Counted from the stretch's first letter, positions 24,867 to 37,058 are shown. The stretch: DNA of 64,000 nt from Phycomyces blakesleeanus NRRL 1555(-) (GCF_001638985.1 NW_017265156.1:892672-956671); one strand, 5' to 3'. A program made the numbers and translations. The notes: generated by a model from the letters alone, not told the origin.

Positions 24867-26732
24867 ATGGCTGTCCAAAGCAAGCTTACAAAGGTAACCG
24901 CTAGATCAGGATTGCCTGCCGAGCTTCAACCTGCCCTGGCTACTCTCTTGAGAGCCTATGGTCTCGGATGGGCCCTTTCTAGCGTGCCTACCTTTCTGGG
25001 TCTGTTAATCAAGACAATATTGGCCCTCATAAAAGGCCAGGGTCCAGCAAAGGTCCTGTCCTTATTCTTCAACGGCATCCAAAAGACTCTCAAGGACAGT
25101 GTGACAAAGAACGGTCTCCCTTACGTGATGGCAGGTGCCTTTGGATGTCACCGCTTTGTTGCTTATCTATTGAATCGTATCCCATACGCAACGTCCTGGT
25201 TCACCAAGAAGAACATCCAGCGCATATCTATTTTCCTGTCAGCAGCAACCACAATGCACTTTGTTAGACGATCATTCAAGGCCACAAAGACCATGGACCT
25301 TACCTTACTTGCCTTTTCGCGTGCATTGGATGTGTTGGCTCACCGCGCCTACGTCTCACCTATCGTACGCAAACACATGCCTGCCTGGTTACTTGAACAC
25401 TTTAGTGTCGTTGCATTTACAGCCGTCACAACAGAAGCAGTATGGACATGGATGTATGAACCCAGTAGACTTCCAAGGTAAATCTCTTGCTTATATATCT
25501 GTTTAGAGTTATAGGTGAGTCGATTGTTCACCTCTTCTTTTGGTGTGCTTTATAAAAAAAAACAACAACAACAACAGATCTTATTCAACCTGGATCGCTG
25601 GTGTGGCTGGTGTAGACGACAGAATCTTACAGACCCTGAGAAATATTCGGAATGGAACTTATACATATGGTGTAAGTAACTTCTGTTTAGATTTGAGCTG
25701 GACACTTTAGATTATTCGAAACCTTTATATATATATATCTTTTGTGATGATAAAAAGACGATTGTATCAAACAAATACTCAATTGATGTGGTCATACTAG
25801 TCAGCAGCAATTGCCAATGGTGCAGGTCCAATCATCGAAGTCTGTAAAGAGTTTGGTATCGATCCTGCCCTTGCTGATCCACTGCATGGCAGATTCCCTT
25901 GCTCGGCTGTACATAATGGATTACCTTTTGGGTGTGAGGTCGCTGGTTTAGATAAATTCGCCTATGTGTTCTCAAAGGGATTCCCAGTAAGTCTACGACC
26001 TTTTATATATAACATATACACCTGTACTTTTATTTACAATAAGAATGTGCAGAAAATGAGGGGAAGCTTTGGGGAGAAAGGATTATATGTACTGACAAGT
26101 GTAATGCTCAATAAAAAAAATAGCTCTACTTTACCGTACACGCCCTTCCTCCTCTCTTGTTTTCCACCAAGCGCCTAAAGAGCGATCCTGCACAGGGATT
26201 GCTTCAAATCCTGCAGGGATCCGTAATGTCGGCCTCATTCCTGGCCAGTCTGATCGCGTCTATCTTTTACATCATTTGTTTAATCCGAACACGCATTGGA
26301 CATCAGTTACTAGGCATTCCACAAAAATACCTCGATTCACCATGGACACCATTTGTGGGCTGTGTACTGAGTGGAGCAACTATCATGGTAGAGAGCAAGC
26401 ATCGTCGAGCAGAAATGGCTCTTTACGTCGCTCCCCGTGCTCTCCAGTCCTTCTTGGACCGACTCTTGGAACCTTATAAGCGCGGTCGCTGGTGGGAGAA
26501 GGTCGGTGGCAATACCGTCGAGACCATGGTGTTTGCAACCTCCCTTACTGTTATTCTCGAGGCCCTTTACACTAACGACACTATGCTCCGGTCCTCAGTA
26601 AAGTCTCTCTTTTCCTGGATTCTCAAGGACGAACTCAGAGAAGCCAAGGCAGTCAAGGAGGCAGCCCAGGCTAAAGAAGAAGATAAAACTAAAGCATCTA
26701 CACACATATCCAACATCCCATTCCATGGTTAA
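24867..26732 (+). CDS. TMEM135-like multi-pass membrane protein, copy A
   Basis: Predicted 499-residue membrane protein from exons 24867-25477, 25578-25671, 25801-25986 and 26124-26732. Hydrophobic segments lie near residues 35-60, 90-110, 125-145, 185-205, 310-330, 355-375 and 455-475. Conserved blocks: SGLPAELQPALAT, YEPSRLPRSYSTWI, a Cys-containing HGRFPCSAVHNG...FGCEV, GFPLYFTVHALP, LIRTRIGHQLL and KHRRAEMALYVAPRAL. The Cys-rich block followed by the RRAE(M/L)A(L/V)Y segment resembles the TMEM135 family (peroxisome/mitochondria-associated membrane protein), but this is a family-level guess. The C-terminus is Lys/Glu-rich. Exon 4 must start at 26124 to supply LYFTVHALPPLLF, as in the neighbour. 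A tandem paralogue follows. Confidence 0.8.
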
Positions 26733-27342
26733 TATACATCGTATACAAACAACAACACCAACAGCACCAACATAAGCACTTTTATATATTATCATATTAA
26801 TCCTGAACAACAGAATAAACATATAAAATCCCAAAATTTTCTCTTTAATGACCCATGTCTTTATTAATTACATTTTGTTGTTGTTTCTGTTGTGGTCTTG
26901 ATAAATAGATACACAAATACACAAATAAATCAATCAATAAATAAAAAATTTAATCCAGAATGTAATAAACTCAAGGGGTTAAGGTTCATCTTTGTGATGA
27001 AGATAAGCATTGGCGTTGGCGTTGACAACGTTCTTTCTTTCTTATTGCTTTTAGCTTGGCATAAATCACAGCCGTTAAATAATGGCAAGGTATACGCTCC
27101 GTGTTTCACATGTTAAAAAACAAAAGAACATGAAAAGAAGATATGGAAAGCGATGCAAAGAGGGGCGACTCAGACAAGATTCTCCTTTCTCCCTCCCTCC
27201 CTCTCTCTCTTTCTTTCTTTCTTTATTTTTCTCCTCTCTTTTTTTTCATATATATATTTTCTCAACTCTCCTTCACCCCCCTTTCTCTTTCGCTCTTCCA
27301 CTCTTTCTTGTACACTTCTTGTCAGATCAAAACATATAATTC
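26733..27342. promoter_or_regulatory. Spacer and CT-rich leader of TMEM135-like copy B
   Basis: Between the tandem paralogues. From about 27180 the plus strand becomes strongly CT-rich (CCCTCCCTCTCTCTTTCTTT and similar), the kind of pyrimidine-rich leader also seen before other genes here. No gene seen. Confidence 0.5.
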
Positions 27343-29175
27343 ATGTCCCCTCCTCTTCCTCTTCCTCCTCCTCTTCGTCGTTCACCCCTACAGGTCTTGA
27401 CAAGCAAATCAGGTCTACCGGTTGAACTCCAGCCAGCACTCGCGACTGCCATAAAGGCTTATGGTCTAGGATGGTCTTTTACAACCGTACCAAGTTTAGT
27501 CGCCTGGCTGGTCAAACTCGTCCTATGTACCATCAAGCGTGATCTGAAAGGCGTCAGTAAACTTGCTCGCGCCTTGGGTCCGATGTTACAGAAAAGTATA
27601 ACTAAAAATGGAATGCCAGTGATGATGACTGGTGTTCTATCTGGGCACAGCTTTTTGTCGTACGTGTTGTCAAGGATCCCACAACCCTGGTGGGGGCGAA
27701 AACGAGATCCTTCTGTATTGCCAATCAAGACATTAACAGGCGAAAGGGTGATGATGATAATCTCAGCAGCAACCACGATGTTCTTTTGTCGAAGGGCATT
27801 CAAGATGCACACACTAGATCTCACCTTGACTGTATTGACAAGAGCATTTGATACGATCGGATTTGCATTCTATGCATCTCCATGGGCAAGCCATTTACCA
27901 GGTTGGATATTGGACTATGGTAGTGTGATGGCCTTTACTGCAGTCACAGCTGAGGTTTTATATACTTGGATCTATGAACCCAGCCGACTACCAAGGTATG
28001 TATATATATAAAAAAAATTAGACAACGGGAAATGATGCGGGGTGTTGCGGGGAAGACAGATTTATCTGATCTGTAAATCTGATATGGTTTAATTTTGTAG
28101 ATCATATGCAAAATGGATTTCAAATATTGGTTCGTTTGATGAGCGCCTGTTTTTGGTCTTGCGTGGATTCCAGGACGGTAGTCTTATGTATGGTGTGAGT
28201 AAGAGAGGGAACCTGATAGTAAAGAATAAGATGTGCGATACTAACGAATCTGATTTTTTTTTTTATTTTTTTTTTTATTTTTTTTTTACTTTTATTCCAC
28301 TATAAAAAAAAACCGCCCACTAAAGAAAGATACCGGAAAAAATAACGTGTTGGATGGACTAGCCGATGATCTTGGCTGCCCACGAGATCTTTGTAACCCT
28401 CTCAATGGACGTATACCATGTTTTGTTGTCCACAATGGCCAGCAATATGGCTGTGAGGTCAATGCCCTGACCAAAATTTCCACTGCATTTTCTAAAGCAT
28501 ATCCTGTAAGATTGATTAAGTTATTGAATATGTAGGGTATTATTTGTTGATTTAAATTAATTAATTAATCAATTATGATCATCATCAACAACAACCCAAA
28601 AACAGAAAGAGAAACAAAATGATAATAATGATTGATTTCTTTAGCTATATTTCATGGTGCATGTAGTCCTTCCATTGTGTATTAGCAGAAAGCGGCTGCG
28701 TGAGGATCCTGTCGGTACATTGTCTCACAGTATCCGTGGATCTATACGGTCAACGTCTTTTATCAGCGCATTGGTCGGTATTCTGATGTATTCGATGTGT
28801 TTGACAAGAACAAGAATTGGCCATCAACTGCTTAGAGCTCCACAGAAGTATCTCGATCACTCTTGGGCGCTTGTGATGTCCTGTACTTTGAGTGGACTGT
28901 CTGTAATGCTGGAAAGCAAGCCTCGACGTGCTGAAATGGCACTCTATGTTGCCCCACGTGCCATGCGATCATTAACAGACCGCTGTCTATCGATGATTAC
29001 TAAGAACAGATGGTGGGAGGCTGGAGTTGGAGAAAGTATAGAGACAATGGTGTTCTCTGTGTCGGTGGCTATTATTCTAGAGGCAATGTACAAGTACGAT
29101 TCGCTTGTTCGGTCATCGACAAAGAGTATGATGACTTGGGTTCTCAAGGAGGAGCTAGAAAAGGACAAGAAATAA
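27343..29175 (+). CDS. TMEM135-like multi-pass membrane protein, copy B
   Basis: Tandem paralogue of the gene at 24867, 485 residues from exons 27343-27995, 28101-28194, 28326-28505 and 28645-29175. All three intron positions and phases are the same as in copy A, so the pair arose by duplication after the introns were in place. Shared blocks: SGLPVELQPALAT, GLGWSFTTVPS, YEPSRLPRSYAKWI, GRIPCFVVHNG...YGCEV, AYPLYFMVHVVLP, LTRTRIGHQLL and PRRAEMALYVAPRAM. The start is uncertain: the first 15 residues come from a CT-rich tract (MSPPLPLPPPLRR) and may not be coding. Exon 3 begins after a poor acceptor at 28325. Function as for copy A, unproven. Confidence 0.78.
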
Positions 29176-29755
29176 TTTATTAATTTATTTCTTTATTTTA
29201 CATTTGTCCATTAAAAATCAAAAACAAAAAAAAACAAAAAATTGATAAAGAGGAGCGTATCGACATGCTACAGCACATTTAATGTCATTTAACATCACTC
29301 AACAACAGATAATACACAATTGCATTTTTACCATAAGGATTTAAAAGTAATGTATAGCTAGCGTATAGAGCACATAGCATAACATAATATGGTATGTAAT
29401 GACATGGCATGGCATGGCATGGAATAGCATGGAATAGCATGGTTTAGTGTGCTGGTTCAAAAAATAAAAATAAAATAAAAAAAAAGGTACGCAAGGACCA
29501 CTTGCGGTGATTTCATTCGTACTTTTATTATTATTATTATTGAGTTCCGATCTCCTTCTTTTGTTCCTGTTTCCAACCCTTGTTCTTTTTTTTTCTTTCT
29601 CTATATTTTACTATCACTATCTCTGCTGCTACTGCTACTGCTACTGCTACTGCTACTGCTACTGTTGTTGTTGCTGTTCCTATCACTATTACTACTGCTA
29701 TTACTGCTACGATTACTATTACTATTATTGTTACTATTGCCGCTATTATCACATT
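29176..29755. promoter_or_regulatory. Upstream region with trinucleotide repeat
   Basis: Contains ATGGC pentamer repeats near 29400-29440 and a (CTGCTA)n/(CTA)n tract at about 29627-29745 directly before the C2H2 gene. The tract is open in some frames but is low-complexity leader rather than protein. Confidence 0.5.
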
Positions 29756-30190
29756 ATGAACTCCTACCCCAAGAACAGAGAGACTTTACCTATGAGTCTG
29801 CCATCACCACCTCATTCGTCATGTGGGGATGAGAACCCAACACACTTTGATGCCCTAACTCTTCAGCAACTATCGACCTCTTTGCCAGAAAATTATACTA
29901 TCGATCACTCTATCCAACGAAGACAGTCAGAAACGTCACTTGGAAGTGCTACTAGCAATAGCAATATTAATGCAAAGAACGATAAACTACACTGTTGCGA
30001 TTTGTGCGGCAAGGCTTACAAGCACCCAGCCTGTCTTGCCAAGCACAGATGGGAGCACTCGGACGAGTGGGCGTTGACGAGTCAGTGGTTGCTCACCAAG
30101 CACCAGCAGGTTCAGATGCTCGAGGCTGCTGCTATCCTTGTTAGTATGGACAAAAGCCCTTCATTTGTACCGTCTGTAGACGCTTCTTAA
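29756..30190 (+). CDS. Small C2H2 zinc-finger protein
   Basis: Intronless, 144 residues. One C2H2 finger: CCDLCGKAYKHPACLAKHRWEH at about residues 81-102 (CX2C...HX4H). It is followed by a conserved helix WALTSQWLLTKHQQVQMLE and AAAILVSM. The combination KHPACLAKHRWEH plus KHQQVQ(L/M)LEAAAILV is shared by a family of fungal finger proteins of unassigned function, probably DNA-binding. The N-terminus is Ser/Pro-rich and likely disordered. The start at 29756 is chosen because upstream in-frame codons only translate a (CTA)n repeat. Confidence 0.8.
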   Translation: MNSYPKNRETLPMSLPSPPHSSCGDENPTHFDALTLQQLSTSLPENYTIDHSIQRRQSETSLGSATSNSNINAKNDKLHCCDLCGKAYKHPACLAKHRWEHSDEWALTSQWLLTKHQQVQMLEAAAILVSMDKSPSFVPSVDAS

Positions 30191-31389
30191 TCTATACCAT
30201 TCTTCTCTGTCTCTTTGTACATTATTCCCCTTTCTTTCTTCTATTATTTTTTTATATCCTTTCTTTATTTCTTTCTTTCTTGTAATACATTCTATTTGTC
30301 TTTTTATATACTCGTGTCACATGGCTTGGGTATTATTATTATTTTTATTATTATATTTTACATTATATATTATATATTTTAATATCCAACAGGATATGAC
30401 GAAAGCTGAAAATTATCTCTGAGGTATAAGAGAGAGAGAGAGAGAGAGAAAGGTACAATATATACATCGATTTTACTTTTACATCAACATCAACACCAAT
30501 ACACACACATACACACAGTAATTATAACGGTAATGGCTTTGATAATCTTGATCAAAACCATCAAATTTAATGTTGTGTTTCGTGAAAAATATCCTATCCT
30601 ATTGTGTTTATTTTTATTTTAGCTACAATCTGGAAATTGTAATGAAATACAGGCCATTAAAATAACCCATTTAATTCTTAATGAATTCACTCTATTTGAT
30701 CATCCCCTTTTCTCTCTAACCAACTAGTCAAATATGCTTTAGACTTGAAGTTTCCAGGGGTCCCACCAGACCTTTTTATTATTATTATTATTATTTGTAT
30801 AGTTATTATTCTAATTATTCTGTAGTGAATGTTCAACATATTACTTGTCAATATTCTTGTGTAGATGACACAAAAAATCCCCTTTGTTTCCTCGAGGGTG
30901 TAGCCATGGATACTGTGGTTGCCATGGCAATAATGAACAGTTTATTTAGACAACTTTACATATCCTATGAAATCCTTATCTCTGTCTATTATTCTGTATC
31001 TTTATCGATCGATCTATCTATCTATCTATCCACTGATTTTCCCCCCTTCTTTTCATCCCATCATTCAACTCATTACTATTATCCTACATATGATATCTTT
31101 TGTTCCTATTTATTACTTTGTTCCAGACATAGCTGATGTCATTGCCTTATCTAGATTGTCACTCTTGAGCCGAGTAATTTAGAAAAAAAATTATAAAAAT
31201 ATAAAATTATAAAAAAGGAATTCAAAAAGCATATAAAATTTCATATAAAAATAGACTAAAGAAAAAAAAAAGCGGCAACAGTAAAATCACAAGCGAGCTA
31301 CTACCTACCTGTCCACCTACTTACTTGCCTACTTTTCAAATTAATTTTAATACAATAATACTCTCCTTTCCTTTTACTCATTACTCCTC
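30191..31389. other. Intergenic DNA
   Basis: 1.2 kb with GA and TTA microsatellites (30432-30450, 30773-30796) and a TCTA run near 31005-31030. No gene seen. Confidence 0.6.
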
Positions 31390-31852
31390 ATGACTGCGAG
31401 GTATATTCCAATCGACTCACAAGATACTGCATCATCTGGGTCCTCACTCCCTGCATCGACAGCATCCTATGTCGATCCTCAGTCTTGGCCTGATGATCAA
31501 AGACCACTCTTGGGTCATTCGTCAGCAGCAACATCTTTGTATCCAAATGAAGAAATCGATGTCCAAGATGAATTAAGCTATACTCAACCTACAGCTACCA
31601 TCGGAAGTTGTTCAATCAACTTGGCCAACACTATTCTTGGCACTGGTATGCTTGCCATGGTAAAGTAAAATGAAAAATAAAATAAAATAAAATAACTAAA
31701 GAATTAAATTAAATCGAACTTTCTTTACTCTTATTTTATTTTATTTTATTTTATTTTATATATAAATATAAATATAAATATAAATATAAATATAAATATA
31801 AATACATTAGTACAATATAGATACTTTGCACCTTTAATCTATGCTTTTACTA

Positions 31853-31883
<31 letters not shown>

Positions 31884-33065
31884 TTTAGCCATCAGCAGTT
31901 GCCTCTACAGGGCTTTTGCCAGGTATATTTGTCATCTTGTTCTCAGGGGGTGCATCAGCTGCTGGATTATATTTCTTGGCCCGTTGTGCTTCCCGGACAG
32001 AGGGTCGGCATGCGTCTTTCTTTGCGATTTCCAAGTTGACCTGGCCTTCGATAGCTGTTTTATTTGATTTTGCGATTGCTATAAAATGTTTTGGCGTTGC
32101 AGTGAGCTATTTGATCATTATTGGTGATTTGATGCCTCAGGTTGTGGCGTCGTTTGCCAGCGATACTCAACCATTAGACCTCTTGATGGACCGTAAATTC
32201 TGGATCACTGTGTTTATGGCAGTGGCTGTCTTGCCCTTAAGTTTCCTGCGCAAGCTTGACTCACTCAAGTACACAAGTGGTGTCGCCTTGTTTGCAGTCA
32301 TGTATCTCTGCATTATTGTGATCTACCACTACATATCTCCAAATTTTCCTCCTCCTCCCCCGGAAGATGTTGAGATGATTGCCTTTTCTACAAAATTCTT
32401 TGCTCAGCTGCCTGTATTTGTGTTTGCATTCACTTGCCATCAGAATATCTTTTCAGTTTACAATGAGCTCAGGGACAATTCCCAGCGGTCCATTTCTACC
32501 GTCATCGGTACCTCCATCGGAAGTTCGGCGTTCATTTACGAGGCCATTGCTATTCTAGGCTATTTGAGCTTTGGCAAACATGTGCGTGGGAACATTATTA
32601 TGGAATGTAAGCAAAACAAACAAACAAATAGACAAATAGACAGACAGAGAGAAAGACAGGAAGGCAGACAGGCAGGCAGGCAGCAGACTGACAAAGAGTC
32701 AGGCAGTCAAACAGTCAAACAAACAAACAAACAAAAGCAGATAAAGTGGATAGGTTTAATTACATTTAATGACATATTTATTAAATCAAAAACATAATAC
32801 AAATCTCCAGATCCTCCAAGTGTATTCGTAGCAGGTGGTAGACTGGCTATTGTGGTCCTGGTCGTATTCAGTTATCCTCTTCAGGCTCACCCATGCCGTG
32901 CCTCTCTCGACAAAATTCTTGCCTGGCGTACACCTGAAGCTAGAGGTCTCAAGGTCCCTCCTCCTCCTTCGAATCTAAAATACTTTTGCATGACAACTGC
33001 CATTCTCATCGGTAGTTATCTTGTAGCCATTACTGTATCTCAACTTGACCTCGTAAGTTAAATCA

Positions 33066-33101
<36 letters not shown>

Positions 33102-33354
33102 CATTAATTCAAAAAGAAAAATCATTAATATCAATAATAATTTATTTATTTTTTTACATCAGGTACTTGCCTTTGTTGGCTCTACAGGATCTACAACAAT
33201 TTCTTTTATCTTACCTGGTTTGTTCTACTACAAAATCCACGAAAATGATCCATGGAAGGCAGGAAAGATTACGGCAGTCTGTCTTGCTGTGTACGGGATC
33301 TTGGTGATGTTCGTCTGCCTGACATTTAATATCATGCGCCTCATCAATACCTAA
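31390..33354 (+). CDS. Vacuolar-type amino acid transporter (AAAP/AVT family)
   Basis: Polytopic amino-acid/auxin-permease family transporter, probably at the vacuolar membrane. Exons 31390-31659, 31889-32606, 32811-33052 and 33163-33354 encode 473 residues. A hydrophilic Ser-rich N-terminus (about 75 residues) is followed by the hallmark first helix SINLANTILGTGMLAMPSAVA, then about ten more helices; FTCHQNIFSVYNEL and GYLSFG are typical of the AVT5/6/7 branch. NPWKAGK-like ENDPWKAGK precedes the final helix. Substrate and direction (efflux from the vacuole in yeast AVT6) are inferred from the family. Intron 2 contains CAGACAGG-type repeats. Confidence 0.88.
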
Positions 33355-33775
33355 AACTAGAGAACACATAGTATACTTTATTGACCTTCCAATGTTCAGG
33401 GTCATTGATTGTCTTTATATTTTATATTTTATTTTTATTTTTCTTACAAAAATAGCTTATAAAGAAAGAAATAGAAAAGAGCTATCAAAGTAATAGAAAT
33501 ATAAAGATCCCCATTTGCCTAACACAATCGTCCCCAATGATAAGAATAGCTTTTAAGCTTATATACTTATATGACTTTTAACCCCCAATCTTGAGGTGAT
33601 TGTGAATGATAATGAATGGTTTATATAACCTTTTTTTTCATGGATAGAAGCTTATAATTATAATTATATATATATATATATATATAGTTATAAACGTTTT
33701 CTTTAAATTATTCTTCTCAGAGACTATATAATCGTTATATTCGTCTATTCTCTTGAGCATTATTATTCACCTCTA
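33355..33775. other. Intergenic DNA
   Basis: 421 bases between the AVT transporter and the Myb gene. TA microsatellite near 33662-33686. No gene seen. Confidence 0.6.
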
Positions 33776-34564
33776 ATGACTAGTTTTGAGAATGAAAGAT
33801 CAGAAGACGGTCCTTGGAATGGACTAGAAATTGAACAGTCTCGATCCACAACAACCCGCTGGCCTTGTTTCTCCCTGGAGACTGGCAACAAGCCTATTGA
33901 AGCAGAGGCTATCCAAGGCCTTCTCCAGCTACAGAATCCAGTCTTGCTTTCAAACTACACCCACCCACCTCTAATCCGTCCACAACCACAGCACAGACCC
34001 CCGTCATGGCACATGCCATCCCAAAAATCTCAAAACATTTCCTCGAGTTCTAGTGACCAAGAACCCTCACAACCATCCTATTCTCTCGACAGATCTCTGT
34101 CTCTTCCTCATCTCACTCTACCACGGCCGATTTCTTATCTTAGCGACTGCAACCGTCCGATGCCATTGGTCGTTGTAACGGACCCATCGGCTGAAACCCT
34201 AATTGCGACGGACACAAACGAAGGTCATATGGAGAAACCAGAAGGCTCAGACGACACCGAAGACACGGATGATGAGATGAGCAAATCAAAAAGACAATCT
34301 CATCCGTCCAGTCAGCGAAACAGCACAGGGCTTCTGAAGCCTCGGTGGAAAGATGCAGAGAGACTAAGACTGTTCCAAGCAATAGTAAAGGACAAGCTTT
34401 TGGATGACATGGCAAGTTTTCATTGGGATAAGATAGCTGTCGAGGTCGGGAGACCCAAGAAGGCTTGTAAAGATCAGTGGAGACGGGAACTTCTTCCCAA
34501 TTTTATGGCTAGGATGCAGGCGTCTTATCAGCCTGAACAAGGCGATGATCAGGATGATGAATAG
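33776..34564 (+). CDS. Myb/SANT-like domain protein
   Basis: Intronless, 262 residues. The N-terminal 185 residues are Ser/Pro/Gln-rich and probably disordered, with an acidic patch DDTEDTDDE. The C-terminal 55-residue Myb-like helix-turn-helix starts at KPRWKDAERLRLFQAI and ends with KACKDQWRRELLP; the spaced aromatic residues W (RWKD, FHWDKIA, DQWRR) are those of a Myb repeat. Single-repeat Myb proteins of this form are usually DNA-binding regulators. Target unknown. Confidence 0.8.
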   Translation: MTSFENERSEDGPWNGLEIEQSRSTTTRWPCFSLETGNKPIEAEAIQGLLQLQNPVLLSNYTHPPLIRPQPQHRPPSWHMPSQKSQNISSSSSDQEPSQPSYSLDRSLSLPHLTLPRPISYLSDCNRPMPLVVVTDPSAETLIATDTNEGHMEKPEGSDDTEDTDDEMSKSKRQSHPSSQRNSTGLLKPRWKDAERLRLFQAIVKDKLLDDMASFHWDKIAVEVGRPKKACKDQWRRELLPNFMARMQASYQPEQGDDQDDE

Positions 34565-34778
34565 ATACAATAGACCAAAGCATAGACATCTTTTCTTTCT
34601 TTCCTTTCCTCTTCTTTATTTCTTTATTTCATTCTTCCTTATGCTCTCATTTTATTTTATTTAGATTACCCAAAAAAAAAATAAGCAACTTTTAGAATAA
34701 AGAATATACATATATATATCGATCACCCGTTCACGTTCATTCATTTCTCATTCATTGGTTTCACCCATTTTCCTCACA

Positions 34779-34847
34779 ATGCCTTTTGACAGAGGACTGC
34801 GTCATAGGGTCACATGCAGTTGTTTGATTCTCAAACACTTGCCTTGA
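34779..34847 (+). CDS. Possible uORF in the ATG8 leader
   Basis: A 22-codon open frame (MPFDRGLRHR...) ending 44 bases before the ATG8 start. It would lie in the ATG8 5' leader if transcription starts upstream of 34779. No homology is recognised; it may be fortuitous. Confidence 0.3.
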   Translation: MPFDRGLRHRVTCSCLILKHLP

Positions 34848-34891
34848 TCTTGACTCTCTTTCTTATCTCTCTTTATCTCTATTTTATACCT

Positions 34892-35580
34892 ATGCGGTCC
34901 AAATTCAAAGACGAACATCCTTTTGGTAAAAATAAAATAAAATAAAATAAAATAAAATACATACACACACAAAGAGAGGGAAAGAGACCCTTGCATTTAG
35001 AAATATCAAAAGTCTAACAAGTGCTTTATTAAAATCCCAGAGAAACGCAAGGCAGAAGCTGACCGTATTCGGCAAAAATACCCCGACCGCATCCCAGTCA
35101 TCTGTGAAAAGGTCGAAAAGAGCGACATTCCGACGATTGACAAGAAGAAGTACTTGGTTCCTTCAGATTTAACAGTGGGCCAGTTCGTATATGTGATTCG
35201 CAAGCGCATAAAGCTTAGTCCAGAACAAGCCATCTTTGTGTTTGTAGACGAAATTCTACCACCCGCAGCAGGTAATGAAAATGACAACATTTATAAACAT
35301 TTTACTTGATGTTCCTAACTCTTTATTTTTTTTATACTTTATTTTTCTCTATTATCTATATACAAATATATTTTTAAAGCATTGATGAGTGCCATCTATG
35401 AAGAGCACAGAGATGACGATGGTTTTCTATACATTACGTGAGTTCACATACGTATACACACACATAAAAAAAAGTGTCGATATATACAGTCTTATAACCA
35501 CAACCTTTACTAACTATACTAAATTAAAATTTTACAGGTACTCAGGTGAAAACACTTTCGGGCAAACTGGCCTAGCATAA
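34892..35580 (+). CDS. ATG8: Autophagy ubiquitin-like protein ATG8
   Basis: Ubiquitin-like modifier conjugated to phosphatidylethanolamine on the phagophore membrane, needed for autophagosome growth and cargo receptor binding. Exons 34892-34925, 35041-35271, 35380-35437 and 35538-35580 give 121 residues. Starts [11 protein letters not shown], then [60 protein letters not shown] and [11 protein letters not shown]. The ATG4 cleavage site is the Gly of TFG, leaving a five-residue tail QTGLA to be removed. Near-invariant family; no doubt about identity. Confidence 0.98.
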
Positions 35581-35838
35581 CTCTTCTCTTACCACATTTA
35601 AAGAAAAAAAGAAAGAAAAAGAAAAAGAAAAACAACATGAAATAATAATAAAAGCTAACACACACACACACACATACACAAATGAATGCACAATAATTGT
35701 TTTGTTTTTTCTTGTGTTTGCTTTTGGAATCACATTTTTTTTTGTTTGGTTTGATTTTGGTTTCGACTCAAGGAGTCTTGTCTTATTGTCAATGTTGAAA
35801 CAAAAGTTATAACTGTTGATGGTAATAAGACTGGGCAT

Positions 35839-36384
35839 TTAAAGACCCAACTTGGTGTGGCGCCAGTTGCGACGCTTGGCGTTCCAGCTAAAATAGAAAA
35901 GCAAAAATATTTTAGTTAGTCCAGTTTATTATGATTATGATTCATCTACAACATGTAGAATTCTATCATGATTGCTTACCGGATCTTGGTGTCAGTCTTA
36001 AGACGGAACCAGTGGGGAAGAGGGCGGTTCTGCTTCTGGGCCTTGCCAAGCTTAACCTTGGTCCGGAATGACTTGTTGGAAGGCTAGATTGAAAAGAAGG
36101 GCAACACAGCGTAAGTATTTCTTATTTCAATTTATCTAACAGTGTATCCATTTGTCTTTATCTACACATCAGATACATAACATATCTATCTATATATCTT
36201 TATATTTTTATATCCATATATCATGATTAATTAATCTATCCATCCATCCATCCATCCAGCCAGATAACCACCCAGGTACAGTTATCGTTCGTTGATTTAT
36301 TAATCTCTTCGTTCGTTCGTTCGATACGTATGGATGGCTGTGGATCTGGATGAGGTAGAATCGTCATATAGTTTTACATACCAT
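35839..36384 (-). CDS. RPL39: 60S ribosomal protein eL39
   Basis: Small basic protein of the large ribosomal subunit near the peptide exit tunnel. Exons 35980-36083 and 35839-35887 encode [20 protein letters not shown]...[15 protein letters not shown]. The reading frame at the 5' end of the first of these is phase 0 and lacks a Met, so the start codon must be a separate exon. An ATG immediately followed by GTATGT lies at 36382-36384 and would give exactly 51 residues, the standard length. The long 298-nt first intron is common for fungal ribosomal protein genes. The body is certain; the ATG-only exon is the best fit. Confidence 0.88.
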
Positions 36385-37058
36385 GATTGGCAATCGGTTC
36401 AAGTGAAAGGAGGAAGCCCAGGTCTACTGCATTCGATAGTCTCCATGGGTAAAATTGAAATACAGTCACGTCGATCGAGCGTCCCCTCCCTCCCCCCCCC
36501 CACTTTTCTCCCTCCTCCCCCATAAATATGAGAGTCAAAAAACTTCGGGTTGAGCTCAAACTCTTTTAACTTTTTTGAGTTTTTGTAAATTATGTAAATT
36601 ATAGTCAGCACAAGTTAAATACAAACACACACACACAGACCATGGTGTCAACATCTTGCAAGTTTTGTATTGATATATTATATTTAATAAATTATATACA
36701 CACCCACAAATACGCGCACATATATATATATTAAGAACTAATATTATTAATAAGGATCCAACAATACGTTGTTTTTGACTAAAGGCGTTTAACTTTTCGT
36801 CAAATATAAAAATAAAAATAAAGAAATACGGTTGGGTTTGAAAGAAACACGAGTAAAAGAGATATATAGATATATACGGAAGCATATAAAGAGAGAGAGA
36901 GAGGCCAAGATCGAAAAATAAAAATGTTTGTTTGACATTGATTGTTTTTTTGTTGTTGTTGTTGGAATTATAGTTTGGATCGAGTAAGAGGGTTATGCAA
37001 AGGTCTAATAAGAAACATTGTAATAATGCGCTCCAAGAGCACACAAGTAGACGGTCTA
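36385..37058. other. Intergenic DNA between eL39 and the small CX9C gene
   Basis: Upstream of eL39 and downstream of the 81-residue gene. Contains C-rich (36490-36500) and GA-rich runs near 36890-36903. No gene seen. Confidence 0.55.

Noticed and set aside
27082..27425. Overlapping Ser/Phe/Leu-rich frames before the second TMEM135-like gene
   Set aside because: They arise from a CT-rich leader open in all three frames.
29507..29755. N-terminal extension of the C2H2 gene (Tyr/Cys-rich repeat)
   Set aside because: It is the translation of a (CTGCTA)n/(TTA)n microsatellite; the ATG at 29756 starts normal protein sequence.
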